From contig JBBSIC010000008.1 in the NCBI GenBank assembly GCA_038232275.1, positions 1 through 64,000 on the forward strand: a DNA stretch of 64,000 nt, in the 5' to 3' direction. This DNA is from DATLGB01 sp038232275 (GTDB lineage: Bacteria > Actinomycetota > Thermoleophilia > Solirubrobacterales > Solirubrobacteraceae). A program made the position numbers and the translations under genes. This document shows positions 54,989 through 63,582 of the stretch, piece after piece (positions within the stretch are counted from its first letter, which is position 1; every line of letters starts with the position of its first letter). The notes beneath the pieces are model-generated. The model was not told where the DNA came from and did no database searches. It was given only the letters and a program-made list of their open reading frames with translations.

Positions 54989-55941
54989 ACAGGCCCCGGG
55001 CCGAGGCGTCTGGAGTGACGGCCAGACTCGGGGGCGTGAATCCCTTCCGCCGCCGGCCGTCCAAGCTCGAGGACCTCGTGGTCATCTCGGGCTTCTCGGG
55101 CGCCGGCAAGTCGCTGGCGATGAACGCCTTCGAGGACGCGGGCTACTTCTGCGTCGACAACCTGCCCGCGGAGATGATCCGCTCGCTGGCCGACCTGTTC
55201 ACCCACCCGGGCTCGAGCGTCGAGCGCGCCGCCGTCGTCTCCGACCTCCGCGGCGGCACCTACTTCGAGCGCCTGGCCGAGGTGCTCGACGAGCTCGACG
55301 CCGCTCAGATCGCGCACCGCGTGCTGTTTCTCACCGCCGACGAGGAGACGCTGCTCACGCGCTACAAGGAGACGCGCCGGCGCCACCCGCTCGCGCACAA
55401 GGGCAGCGTGCTCGACGGCGTCCGCCGCGAGGCCGAGCTGCTCGGGCCCGTCCGCGACCGCTCGGACACGCTGATCGACACCACCGGGATGAGCGCGGCG
55501 ATGCTGCGGCGCAAGGTCGCCGCGGAGATGCTCGACCCGACCGAGCCGGGTCGCCTCGCGATCACGCTGATGTCGTTCGGCTTCAAGCACGGGCCGGCGC
55601 GCGACGCCGACCTGCTGTTCGACGTGCGCTTTCTTCCGAACCCGCACTACGAGGCCGACCTGCGCCCGCTGACCGGGTTCGACGAGCGGATCGTCGACTA
55701 CGTCGGGCGCGACGGGCGCCTCGAGGAGTTCTACGACCGTCTCGTGCCGCTGCTCGAGTACCTGCTCCCGCAGTACGTCTCCGAGGGCAAGGCGCACCTG
55801 TCGATCGCCGTCGGCTGCACGGGCGGCCGGCACCGGTCCGTGGCCATCGTCGAGAACCTCGCGGCGCGCTTCGCCGCCGACGAGCGCCTCTTTCTCACGG
55901 TGCAGCACCGCGACGTGGAGCGCGTCAGGCTGTCGGGTTGA
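54985..55941 (+). CDS. rapZ: RapZ/YvcJ-family nucleotide-binding protein
   Basis: A 318-residue P-loop protein. Walker A is GFSGAGKSLAMNAFEDAG, followed by FCVDNLPAEMI; a C-terminal domain includes GCTGGRHRSVAIVENLA. In E. coli RapZ controls GlmS through small RNA; in actinobacteria the role is less clear. ATG 54985 overlaps the uvrC stop. The yvcK and whiA genes that usually follow are absent here; the gene meets the convergent CHAD gene with a 17-base overlap. Confidence 0.93.
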   Translation: MNRPRAEASGVTARLGGVNPFRRRPSKLEDLVVISGFSGAGKSLAMNAFEDAGYFCVDNLPAEMIRSLADLFTHPGSSVERAAVVSDLRGGTYFERLAEVLDELDAAQIAHRVLFLTADEETLLTRYKETRRRHPLAHKGSVLDGVRREAELLGPVRDRSDTLIDTTGMSAAMLRRKVAAEMLDPTEPGRLAITLMSFGFKHGPARDADLLFDVRFLPNPHYEADLRPLTGFDERIVDYVGRDGRLEEFYDRLVPLLEYLLPQYVSEGKAHLSIAVGCTGGRHRSVAIVENLAARFAADERLFLTVQHRDVERVRLSG

Positions 55942-56848
55942 GCTCCGGGGCACTGGGCTGCGGCAGGGCGCGCAGGTAGCGGCCCAGGCGGCGCCCATAG
56001 GCCTTCGGGCGCTCGGCGTAGACCAGCCGCCCGAGGGTGAACGCCTCGGCCTGCAGCTCCCCGCGCCGCCGAGCGACCAGGTCCAGCAGCGTCCCGGCGT
56101 CGACGGACAGCGGCCAGGTGGCCGACTCGAGGCGCTCGGCCAGCACGCCGAGATCGTGGTCGTCGCCGAGGAGGTCCGCGAGCTCGTGGGCCGCGTCGGC
56201 GGAGGCGATCATCACCGGCGGCCACGCCTGCTCGAGCAGCCGCGTGTGGTACCAGAGGTCCTTCACGCGCTTGCGCCACCCGTGAAGGTTCTCGGTCGTC
56301 GGGTCCTCCTCGGCGGCGGCGAAGCGCCGCCGGCCGCGCGCGGAGGCCGTCCTCGCACCGGCCCGCAGCGTGCGGGCGTCGCAGGACTCGACGGGCCAGT
56401 CGCCGACGCGGGCGGCGACGGCACCGAGCTCGGCCAGCACCTCCTCGGAGATCGCGGCGTCGCCCGCCCGGGAGCGGGCCGCCGCGGTCGCGAAGCGGCG
56501 GCGGACGGTCGAGAAGGCGCGCGCGGAGAGCCGCTCGGCGATGCGCTCGCGAAGGCTGTCGAGCGTCTCCACCATCACGTCGGCGTCGCGCACGTCAGAC
56601 AGGCGCTGCGCGATGTCGCGCAGCGCGCCGTTCTCGTGTCGCCGGCGCTCGCCGGGCATGTCCGGGCCGGCGAGCCGCAGCAGCGAGCGCGCCTTCTTGA
56701 GGTCCTTGCGCGCCTCGTGCACCGCCTCGACGGGGTCCGCCTCGCGCTCCTCGCGCAGCACGCGGATCGCGTCCACGAGCTGCTCGGCCGCGCAGCTGCG
56801 CAGCGCGGGGGGGACGTCGTCGTCGGACAGGGCGAGGCGGTAGCTCAT
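55925..56848 (-). CDS. CHAD-domain protein
   Basis: A 307-residue helical protein with the conserved histidine/basic signature of CHAD domains: AVHEARKDLKKARSLLRL near 45 and LHGWRKRVKDLWYHTRLL near 208, followed by LADLLGDDHDLGVLAERL. CHAD domains bind inorganic polyphosphate and localise to polyphosphate granules (established for several members). ATG 56848 overlaps the HD gene stop by four bases, and the operon has a Pho box, which agrees with a polyphosphate role. Confidence 0.9.
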   Translation of the reverse strand: MSYRLALSDDDVPPALRSCAAEQLVDAIRVLREEREADPVEAVHEARKDLKKARSLLRLAGPDMPGERRRHENGALRDIAQRLSDVRDADVMVETLDSLRERIAERLSARAFSTVRRRFATAAARSRAGDAAISEEVLAELGAVAARVGDWPVESCDARTLRAGARTASARGRRRFAAAEEDPTTENLHGWRKRVKDLWYHTRLLEQAWPPVMIASADAAHELADLLGDDHDLGVLAERLESATWPLSVDAGTLLDLVARRRGELQAEAFTLGRLVYAERPKAYGRRLGRYLRALPQPSAPELNPTA

Positions 56849-57408
56849 GGGCTGGGCGGGAGGGCCCGCAGGGCCTCCAGCTCGAACCGTAGCTGACGCA
56901 CGAGGGGATGGTCCGGCGTCTCGTGCTCGAGCATCTGAAGGCTGTGCGCGTAGTGCTCGAGCCGCTCGCGATCGGTCGCCGGCACGGCCGCGTCGCGTGC
57001 CGCGCGCCCGCGCAGCTCGCGGACCTTGGCGACCTTGTCGGCGGCATAGACCGCCGTGGCGTCGGGGCCGAAGCCGGCGATCTGGTCGCGCAGCGCCGCC
57101 TTGCGCGCCTCGAAGGGCTCGATCGACGGGTCCTCGGTCATCGCGGCGACCAGCGCGCCGACGTCGGGGCCGAAGCGGCCCTCGATGTCGGCGGGCGTGG
57201 CCGCGGAGTCCTCGAGCGTGTCGTGCAGGATCCCGGCGGCGACCACCGTCTCGGCGTGGCCCGAGTTGTGCAGCAGCGCCGCCACCTCGAGCGGATGCAG
57301 GATGAACGGCGCGTGGTCGGAGGCCCGCTCCTGGCCCTCGTGCATCTGTTGAGCGTAGACGAGGGCCCGCCGCGCGAGCGGCAGGGAGCGCAGGAAGGCG
57401 GGCTCCAC
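56845..57408 (-). CDS. HD-domain phosphohydrolase, MESH1/SpoT hydrolase-like
   Basis: About 187 residues. QQMHEGQERASDHAPFILHPLEVA near 15-40, GILHDTLEDS (HD metal site) near 60 and YAADKVAKVRELR near 122 match the (p)ppGpp hydrolase side of the HD family; no synthetase domain is present. GTG 57408 is chosen over the longer frame from 57480 because AGGAGG precedes it by eight bases and the longer N-terminus contains the Pho box. Hydrolysis of (p)ppGpp or another nucleotide is inferred. Confidence 0.82.
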   Translation of the reverse strand: MEPAFLRSLPLARRALVYAQQMHEGQERASDHAPFILHPLEVAALLHNSGHAETVVAAGILHDTLEDSAATPADIEGRFGPDVGALVAAMTEDPSIEPFEARKAALRDQIAGFGPDATAVYAADKVAKVRELRGRAARDAAVPATDRERLEHYAHSLQMLEHETPDHPLVRQLRFELEALRALPPSP

Positions 57409-57441
57409 GGGTGAACCCTCCTGCGTTCCAGGTGCCGCCGC

Positions 57442-57462
57442 TGTGAAGAACCGGTGAACGGC
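57442..57462 (-). promoter_or_regulatory. Pho box upstream of the HD-CHAD operon
   Basis: On the minus strand GTTCACCGGTT and CTTCACAGCGG are direct half-sites with TCAC cores 11 bases apart, 35 bases before the GTG at 57408. A further GTTCACC overlaps the ribosome-binding region. Confidence 0.6.
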
Positions 57463-57586
57463 CGTGTCCCTTTCCGTCACGGCCAGCGGCGCCCGCCTCG
57501 AGCGATCAGCAATTTCACATTCCCGCGGGGGTTTCCCGCTGCAATGCAGCAGCGCGATCCGCCCCGGGCCGAACTCCCCTCCTCTC

Positions 57587-57603
57587 CCGGCCCGGGGCCG
57601 GGC
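57587..57603 (-). terminator. GC-rich hairpin after efeB
   Basis: CCCGGCCC and GGGCCGGG can form a near-continuous stem just beyond the efeB stop, without a T tract. The rest of 57409-57615 holds the HD promoter and nothing else recognised. Confidence 0.35.
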
Positions 57604-57615
57604 GCGCAGAGGCCG

Positions 57616-58767
57616 TCAGCTCAGCAGCGCGGAGCCGACCCAGTCGTCGCCCCCGCGGGCGCCGGGCGGAAGGTAGAAGTACCCGCCGCCGGTCGGCTTG
57701 ACGTAGTCCGCCAGGCCTTCGCCGGCCAGCCGCCGCTGGATCGGCTCGAACTGGTGCTCGAGGCTGCGGCAGAACGCGACGAAGACGAGGCCCATGTCGA
57801 GCTGGCCGGCCTCGTCGATGCCGCGCGAGTAGTTGTAGCCGCGGCGCAGGATCCGCTGTCCCTGCGTCCCGTGCGTGCGCGGGCGGGCCAGGCGGATGTG
57901 CGCGTCCGCGGGGAGCGCCGCGAGCTTGGCGCCCGTGGCCTTGTCGCGGCCGATCATCAGCTCCTGCTCCGAGCGCGCGACGCGATCCCAGAACTCGACC
58001 CGGTTGCGGATGATGCGCACCGCGGCGAACGTCCCGCGCCCGCGGGTCCACAGGAGGCGGTCCATCAGCGCGGCGTCCGCCGTCGAGGGGTTCGCGGTCC
58101 CGTCCTTGAAGCCGAGCAGGTTGCGCCCCGCCCCCGGCTCGCGCTCGGCGGGCAGGAAGCCCTCGATCTTCCAGCGCACGGCGAGCGAGCCGCGCGTCGC
58201 GCGCATCAGGTCGCGCAGCGCGTTGAGCAGGGTCTCCTGCGTGCCCGCGCACAGCTGCACGAGCAGGTCGCCGTGGGTCTCGGCGCCGACGAGCTGGTCG
58301 TCGGGGAAGGCGGGCATCGCCTTCAGGCCCGCCGGGCGGCGGCCGGTGAGGCCGTAGCGGCCGTCGAACAGGGACGCGCCGAGGCCGATCGTGACGGTGA
58401 GGGCATCGGGCGGGACGCGCGGCCCGAGGACGCCGGTGTCGGGCGTCGGGCCCTCGCCGGGCGCGCCCAGCAGCGCGACGTGCTCCGCGGTCAGCCGGCG
58501 GGCGCGCTCGGAGAGGGCGCGCAGAGCCTCGGCGAGCTCCGCGCGGCTGGGCGCGATCGCGTCGAAGGCGGCGAACAGCGCCTGGCGCGGCCGCGGCGTC
58601 AGGACGCCGGCCTGGTGGACGCCCTCGACGGCGACGCGCCGGCCGAGCGCGTCCGCCGTCGCCGCGGCACCCGCGGGCAACCCGGTCCCGGCGGCCGTGC
58701 CGTAGCCGGCGACGGCTCCCGCTCCGAGAGCGGCTCCCGCGGTCGCCAGGAGGTCGCGGCGCCTCAT
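57616..58767 (-). CDS. efeB: Dyp-type peroxidase EfeB
   Basis: Haem peroxidase of the EfeUOB iron system, exported by Tat. The 383-residue protein starts MRRRDLLATAGAALGAG, a twin-arginine-like signal. Active-site landmarks are GFKDGTANP (distal Asp), DAHIRLARPRTH with the likely proximal His, and RILRRGYNYSRG. The C-terminus GGGYFYLPPG fits Dyp class A/B. ATG 58767 overlaps the efeO stop by four bases. Confidence 0.92.
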   Translation of the reverse strand: MRRRDLLATAGAALGAGAVAGYGTAAGTGLPAGAAATADALGRRVAVEGVHQAGVLTPRPRQALFAAFDAIAPSRAELAEALRALSERARRLTAEHVALLGAPGEGPTPDTGVLGPRVPPDALTVTIGLGASLFDGRYGLTGRRPAGLKAMPAFPDDQLVGAETHGDLLVQLCAGTQETLLNALRDLMRATRGSLAVRWKIEGFLPAEREPGAGRNLLGFKDGTANPSTADAALMDRLLWTRGRGTFAAVRIIRNRVEFWDRVARSEQELMIGRDKATGAKLAALPADAHIRLARPRTHGTQGQRILRRGYNYSRGIDEAGQLDMGLVFVAFCRSLEHQFEPIQRRLAGEGLADYVKPTGGGYFYLPPGARGGDDWVGSALLS

Positions 58768-59645
58768 CCGGTCACAGCGCGCTTGAGCGGCAGCGGTGGG
58801 CGGGGGTCGATCAGCTCGGGCACGTACGCCAGCCGCTCGGCGGCGGCCGCGGCGGCGCCGGCGATGGCCTCGCGGCGGCGCTGGGACAGCCGGTCCCAGC
58901 GCGCGCGGCGCACCGGCGTGACGCTGCGCTCGAGCCGGGTCAGCGAGCGCTCGGCCTCGGCGAGCACGAGCGGGTCCCGCTGCCGGATCATGGGGGAGAG
59001 GGTGCGCAGCACGACGCGCGTCCCGGCGACGTTGGCCGTGAGGGCGTTGAGCGCGCTCGAGCTCCACGGGCTCGCCTGCCCGGACAGCTGCAGGTGCAGC
59101 GCGTCCTCGAGCACCTCGTGGGCGCGCAGCGCGTAGTCGAGCGGCTCGATGGTCACCCGTCCGGCGCGGTCGCGCAGCCGGCGCACGTCGCGGCTCAACC
59201 GCGCGGCGGGGGCCTGCGCGTCGCGGGTCGAGCGACGCCCGAAGAGCGCGAGCTCGACCCGGTGCAGGCCGACGAGCCGGCCCGTGGCGCCCGGGGTCGC
59301 GTTGATCGCCGAGTCGAGGTCGCCGAAGGCGCCGTAGGCGGCGCCGATCGCCTCGTAGCGCGCGTCGGCGCGCAGCCAGGCGGCCCGCGCGGCGGGGAGG
59401 TCGCCGTCGCCGGCCGCGGCGCGCAGCCGCGCGAGCTCGCCGAGCATCGCGGTGAGCGCTCGGCGGACGTGGCGGCGGTAGGCGGCGATCGGCCGCGCGA
59501 AGGCGGCGGCCGTGACCCGGCCCGAGCGATCGGACAGCGGCGTCCGGGCGGAGAAGGCCTGGGGGGGCGGGGGGCTGGCGACGCGTCCGCCGCAGCCCGC
59601 GAGCGCGGCGGTCAGGACGCCAGCGGCGAGCACGCGCCTCAGCAC
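58764..59645 (-). CDS. efeO: EfeO/imelysin-like iron-binding lipoprotein
   Basis: A 293-residue predicted lipoprotein (lipobox ALAGCGG near residue 18) with an M75/imelysin domain: RRALTAMLGELARLRAAA, FGDLDSAIN and the metal-motif region LVGLHRVELALFG, then RAHEVLEDALHLQLSG. EfeO binds ferric iron or haem-derived iron outside the membrane. GTG 59645 overlaps the upstream stop by seven bases; GTG 59633 is an alternative. The permease EfeU is not in the window. Confidence 0.86.
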   Translation of the reverse strand: MLRRVLAAGVLTAALAGCGGRVASPPPPQAFSARTPLSDRSGRVTAAAFARPIAAYRRHVRRALTAMLGELARLRAAAGDGDLPAARAAWLRADARYEAIGAAYGAFGDLDSAINATPGATGRLVGLHRVELALFGRRSTRDAQAPAARLSRDVRRLRDRAGRVTIEPLDYALRAHEVLEDALHLQLSGQASPWSSSALNALTANVAGTRVVLRTLSPMIRQRDPLVLAEAERSLTRLERSVTPVRRARWDRLSQRRREAIAGAAAAAAERLAYVPELIDPRPPLPLKRAVTG

Positions 59646-60088
59646 CCGCGCACCGCGGCCACGAGGAAGTTGCGGGGATCCTCCGCCGGCGCCTTGGTCA
59701 GCACGTCCTGGATCTGCGGCAGCGCCGGCTCCGCGTTGGCGTAGAGGCACCCCTTCTTGGTCAGCCGGATGCGGTAGCCCGTGCGGCGCGCCCGCCCGTC
59801 GACCGCCTGCCAGCGCACGGTGCAGCGCCGCGGCGGCGCGCCCGCGCAGGCGACGGTGTCCAGAAGGCCGGTCGGCAGCGGCTGGCCGAGGTCGGTGGGG
59901 TCCTCGCCCGGCTGGGTCATGACCGCGAGCCGGTACAGCCCGCGCCGGAACGCGTTGCCGAGCGCCCGCTCGGCCTGCCCGCGGCCGAGCACGTGCGCGC
60001 GGGCGCTCGAGGCCGGCCGTGTGGCACGAGCGGCGCCGCAGCCGGCCAGAAGGCCGGCTGCGACGGCGAGCGAGGCGAGTCGTGGCAC
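59639..60088 (-). CDS. Lipoprotein of the efe operon, function unknown
   Basis: A 149-residue predicted lipoprotein (AAGLLAGCGAA). The mature part is small and basic, with four further cysteines, two in VACAGAPPRRCTVRW and others in KKGCLYANAEP and the terminal RGC, suggesting disulfides. It lies between the PhoX-like gene (6-base gap) and efeO (overlap). It may be a periplasmic partner of EfeO. No family recognised. Confidence 0.65.
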   Translation of the reverse strand: MPRLASLAVAAGLLAGCGAARATRPASSARAHVLGRGQAERALGNAFRRGLYRLAVMTQPGEDPTDLGQPLPTGLLDTVACAGAPPRRCTVRWQAVDGRARRTGYRIRLTKKGCLYANAEPALPQIQDVLTKAPAEDPRNFLVAAVRGC

Positions 60089-60094
60089 CCGTCG

Positions 60095-61840
60095 CTACCG
60101 CACGTTGACCTTCATCCGCCGGACCTCGTGGGTCCGGCGGTTGACCGGCCCGGCGGCCGCGGCCGCCCCCTCCGTGCCGCCGGCGCCGCCCGCGGGCTCA
60201 CCGGGAGGCGTGAGCTCGTAGGTCTCGTTGGCCCCGTGCTGGTAGGTCACGAAGATCCGCAGGCCCTCGAGCTTCGCCGGGTCCTGGGATCCGAGGATGC
60301 CGCCGACCCTCATCGACCCGTCGGAGACGTGCAGGCCGGTGATCTCGTTGTCCCCGTCGTTCTGATCGGGGACGGGCGGCACCGCCTCGTGCCTGACGAC
60401 GTCCTGCGTCGCCGCCGGGTCGCGGCCCTGGGCGATCAGGCGCCTGCCCTTGGCGGTGATCTTGTCCAGCGGCAGGTCGAGGTCGAACGACCACGTCGAA
60501 TCGAGCGCGTTGAGCTGCTGGTGCAGCGTGTCCCCGCGGTCCTCGGCCACCAGCAGCGTCTGCTTGTCGTAGAACGTCACGTTGTCGAAACCGGCGTGCT
60601 CGGCGTCGCCGTTGACGATCGTCCGCAAAGTGCCGTCGGCGCCGCCGGCGCGGTCGAGGTCGAGGCGCAGGACCGCGCCCCACCCGCCGCGCTCGGCGGC
60701 CCCGGGGTACCCCGCGCCGCGCACGTCGGTGTCCCCGGTCTCGTCGAACACGAACGACTTGAAGTCCGAGCCCGGTACGAACTTGCCGTTCTCGGGCCGC
60801 TTGAACGGCGTGGCGTGGGCGTCCTTGGCCAGCTGGTTGGCGTTGAAGGACGCCGTGCCGTCGACGGTCGTGTCGTGCACCGTGACCCACCTCGCGTGCA
60901 GGCGCTCGCCGGAGTGGATCCGGGCGATGTCCGGTCCGAGGGCGTCGTCGCGGACGGCGGTGCCCGTCGTGTGGAAGATGACCGGGTGGCCGTCCACGGA
61001 GACCTGCAGCGCCTGCAGACTGCCCCTTGACAACGAACCCGGGGTGTCCGGCTTGAAGCGGAACAGGAACGAGTTGGGCTGCTTGACGCGCGTCGCGGTG
61101 CCGTCGTCGGTGACGCCGCTGCCGCCCGAGTCCTCCACGAGGTAGACGTTGCCCTGGTCGTCGAGCTCGACGCCCTCGTAGCCCGCCGTGCCCATCTGCC
61201 CGAGCAACTGCCTCGTGGGCGGCGGGGTCGTCCCCGGCCAGGCGAACTTGGTGGTGAAGACGCCGCCGTACTGGTTGTTGCCCTCGCCCGTGAAGACGAG
61301 GTCGCGCGTGAACGGGTCGTAGTTGGAGCCGTCGATGGACGCCTCGCCCGTGTTGCCGTCGGCGTCGGCGGTGCTCAGCAGCGCGATGCGGTGCGGATCG
61401 TCGCGCCCGACGTCGAGGTTCACCCGCGTGAAGTACGCGCTGTTTGAGTGCCCGACCCCTGCGGTCGAGCTGGAGAACACCTCGTGGCCCTGCACGAGGA
61501 AGTGCCGGCCGTAGTCGTATCCCGCGTCCGGGCCGCCCGGATTGGCCTTGGAGACCAGGTAGGTGTTCTGGTCGGGCTCCGTCTTGGTCTCCAGGCCCGA
61601 GTCCTGCGAGGCGCTGTCTGACAGGTAGCCGTAGTGGGTGATGAAGCTCGAGGGGTTCTCCAGCGCCTGCGAGCCGCCGGCGACGGTGGCCGCGGTGAAG
61701 CCTGGGGCGAGCACGTCCGGCGGCGATCCGACGCGCGGCTGCGGGCTCGGGACGCTGCCCGCGATCTGGGCGACCGCGACTCCCGACGCGCCCAGCCCGA
61801 TGGCGGCGACTGCCCCGATGATGGTCCGTTTCACGTTCAA
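60095..61840 (-). CDS. PhoX/DUF839-like secreted phosphatase
   Basis: A 581-residue exported beta-propeller protein. Signal peptide about 1-25 (no twin arginine, unlike typical PhoX). DUF839-like landmarks are ASIDGSNYDPFTRDLVFTGE-type segments, GYEGVELDDQGNVYLVEDSGG and FKSFVFDETGDTDVRG. PhoX alkaline phosphatases use iron and calcium; whether the ligands are complete here cannot be judged by eye. TTG 61840 and GTG 61834 are both possible starts behind an AGGAG. It heads the operon with the lipoprotein, efeO and efeB. Confidence 0.72.
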   Translation of the reverse strand: MNVKRTIIGAVAAIGLGASGVAVAQIAGSVPSPQPRVGSPPDVLAPGFTAATVAGGSQALENPSSFITHYGYLSDSASQDSGLETKTEPDQNTYLVSKANPGGPDAGYDYGRHFLVQGHEVFSSSTAGVGHSNSAYFTRVNLDVGRDDPHRIALLSTADADGNTGEASIDGSNYDPFTRDLVFTGEGNNQYGGVFTTKFAWPGTTPPPTRQLLGQMGTAGYEGVELDDQGNVYLVEDSGGSGVTDDGTATRVKQPNSFLFRFKPDTPGSLSRGSLQALQVSVDGHPVIFHTTGTAVRDDALGPDIARIHSGERLHARWVTVHDTTVDGTASFNANQLAKDAHATPFKRPENGKFVPGSDFKSFVFDETGDTDVRGAGYPGAAERGGWGAVLRLDLDRAGGADGTLRTIVNGDAEHAGFDNVTFYDKQTLLVAEDRGDTLHQQLNALDSTWSFDLDLPLDKITAKGRRLIAQGRDPAATQDVVRHEAVPPVPDQNDGDNEITGLHVSDGSMRVGGILGSQDPAKLEGLRIFVTYQHGANETYELTPPGEPAGGAGGTEGAAAAAGPVNRRTHEVRRMKVNVR

Positions 61841-62001
61841 TCCGCTCCTGGTCCGTGCTGCGAAATCCAGACCGGCGCAACGTACGTGCGCAGCGGCGCG
61901 CTCCTGTGTCGCAGGTGTGACCGTCGTGATACGAAGCTGTTATCGGGCGGGCAACCGATAGCGTCCGAGCTCGTGACACGAGGCCTACCGCTGATCGTCA
62001 A

Positions 62002-62370
62002 GTGATCCTGGACCACGTCGGCTTCGAGGTGGCGGACCTCGCGACCTCCGGCCGCTTCTATGACGCCGTCTTCTACGCGCTCGGCATACGGCGAATGCAC
62101 CAGAGCGCCGAGGTGGTCGCCTGGGGCACCACCGAGCCGGAGTTCTGGATCACCGCCCGCAACGCCCCCCAGCCGACCTACGGGCACGTCGCGCTGCGGG
62201 CGGCGGGCAAGGCCGCCGTGGTCGCCGCGCACGCCGCGGGCGTGCAGGCGGGAGGCGGCGACGACGGCCCGCCCGGGCCCCGCCCGCAGTACGGGCCGCG
62301 CTACTATGCGGCCTACCTGCGCGACCCGGACGGCCTGCGCGTGGAGGTCGTCGCCCCGCACGGCGCTTGA
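62002..62370 (+). CDS. VOC-family (glyoxalase/dioxygenase fold) protein
   Basis: A 122-residue protein of one VOC module: LDHVGFEVADLATSGRFYDAVF at the start (metal-ligand His), GHVALRAAG with a second His, and YLRDPDGLRVEVVAPH with the C-terminal Glu. Substrate unknown. GTG 62002 is the first start; gap follows after 50 bases. Confidence 0.8.
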   Translation: MILDHVGFEVADLATSGRFYDAVFYALGIRRMHQSAEVVAWGTTEPEFWITARNAPQPTYGHVALRAAGKAAVVAAHAAGVQAGGGDDGPPGPRPQYGPRYYAAYLRDPDGLRVEVVAPHGA

Positions 62371-62420
62371 GCCATTAGATAGGTTCTCCCGGTTCCCTCG
62401 TCCTAAGGAGTTGGCCGAAA

Positions 62421-63419
62421 ATGGCCGTACGCGTCGGCATCAACGGCTTCGGCCGCATCGGCCGCAACCTCTTCCGCGCTGGCAAGGCGTCCGGCGCGGA
62501 CATCGAATTCGTCGCCGTCAACGACCTGACCGACGCGAAGACGCTCGCCCACCTGCTCAAGTACGACTCGATCCTGGGCCCCTACCCCGGCACGGTCGAG
62601 CTCGACGGCGACGACATCATCGTCGACGGCGATCGCCTGCGCGTCTTCGCCGAGCGCGACCCCGCCGACCTGCCGTGGAAAGAGCTCGGAGCCGACGTGG
62701 TGATCGAGTCCACCGGGCTGTTCACCAAGCGCGACGAGGCCGCCAAGCACCTCGAGGCGGGCGCCAAGAAGGTCGTCATCTCCGCCCCGGCCAGCGAGCC
62801 GGACCTCACGGTCGTGCTGGGCGTCAACGACGCCGACTACGACCCCGACTCCCACCACGTCATCTCCAACGCCTCGTGCACGACGAACTGCCTGGCGCCC
62901 TTCGCCAAGGTGGTCAACGACGCGATCGGGATCAAGCACGGGCTGATGACGACGATCCACGCCTACACGGCCGACCAGCGCCTGCAGGACATGCCCCACG
63001 ACGATCTGCGCCGCGCCCGCGCCGCCGCGCTGAACCTGATCCCGACCTCGACGGGCGCCGCCAAGGCCGTCGGCCTCGTGCTCCCCGAGCTCAACGGCAA
63101 GCTGCACGGCTTCGCCATCCGCGCGCCCGTCCCCACGGGCTCGGTCGTCGACCTCACCTTCGAGGCCGAGCGCGCGACCTCGGTCGACGAGGTCAACGAC
63201 GCGTTCAAGGCCGCCGCCGAGGGCCCGATGAAGGACATCCTGCAGTACACCGAAGACCCGATCGTCTCCACCGACGTCGCGCAGAACCCGCACTCGTCGA
63301 TCGTCGACGGCCTGCTCACGGCAGTCCTCGACGACACCCTGGTCAAGGTCGTCTCCTGGTACGACAATGAATGGGGCTACTCGAACCGCTGCGTCGACCT
63401 TGTGCTGAAGCTGCTCTAG
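62421..63419 (+). CDS. gap: Glyceraldehyde-3-phosphate dehydrogenase, type I
   Basis: Glycolytic enzyme, 332 residues, full length. NAD site VGINGFGRIGRNLFRA, catalytic SNASCTTNCLAPFAKV (Cys near 155), HAYTADQRLQDMPHDDLRRARAAA and the C-terminal WYDNEWGYSNR. An AAGGAG lies about ten bases before ATG 62421, and TAGGTT near 62379 may be its -10. It precedes pgk by 163 bases. Confidence 0.97.
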   Translation: MAVRVGINGFGRIGRNLFRAGKASGADIEFVAVNDLTDAKTLAHLLKYDSILGPYPGTVELDGDDIIVDGDRLRVFAERDPADLPWKELGADVVIESTGLFTKRDEAAKHLEAGAKKVVISAPASEPDLTVVLGVNDADYDPDSHHVISNASCTTNCLAPFAKVVNDAIGIKHGLMTTIHAYTADQRLQDMPHDDLRRARAAALNLIPTSTGAAKAVGLVLPELNGKLHGFAIRAPVPTGSVVDLTFEAERATSVDEVNDAFKAAAEGPMKDILQYTEDPIVSTDVAQNPHSSIVDGLLTAVLDDTLVKVVSWYDNEWGYSNRCVDLVLKLL

Positions 63420-63582
63420 TGGCCGCCCCGACGACACCAGGCGGCGCCTGTCGGGCGCCGATCACCGCCATGCTGCGTCCTCGCCCCTCGATGTGGCTGC
63501 GCCATACCTTCGGGACTGCGTCCTTGCCTGGCGGCGCCGGCATCCCGCCAGTCACGGCCTGGCGCCATCGGGACGGCCACCG

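Noticed and set aside
61841..61990. Pho box upstream of the PhoX-like gene
   Set aside because: TCAC motifs are present but spaced nine or ten bases apart, not eleven, so the call is not supported.
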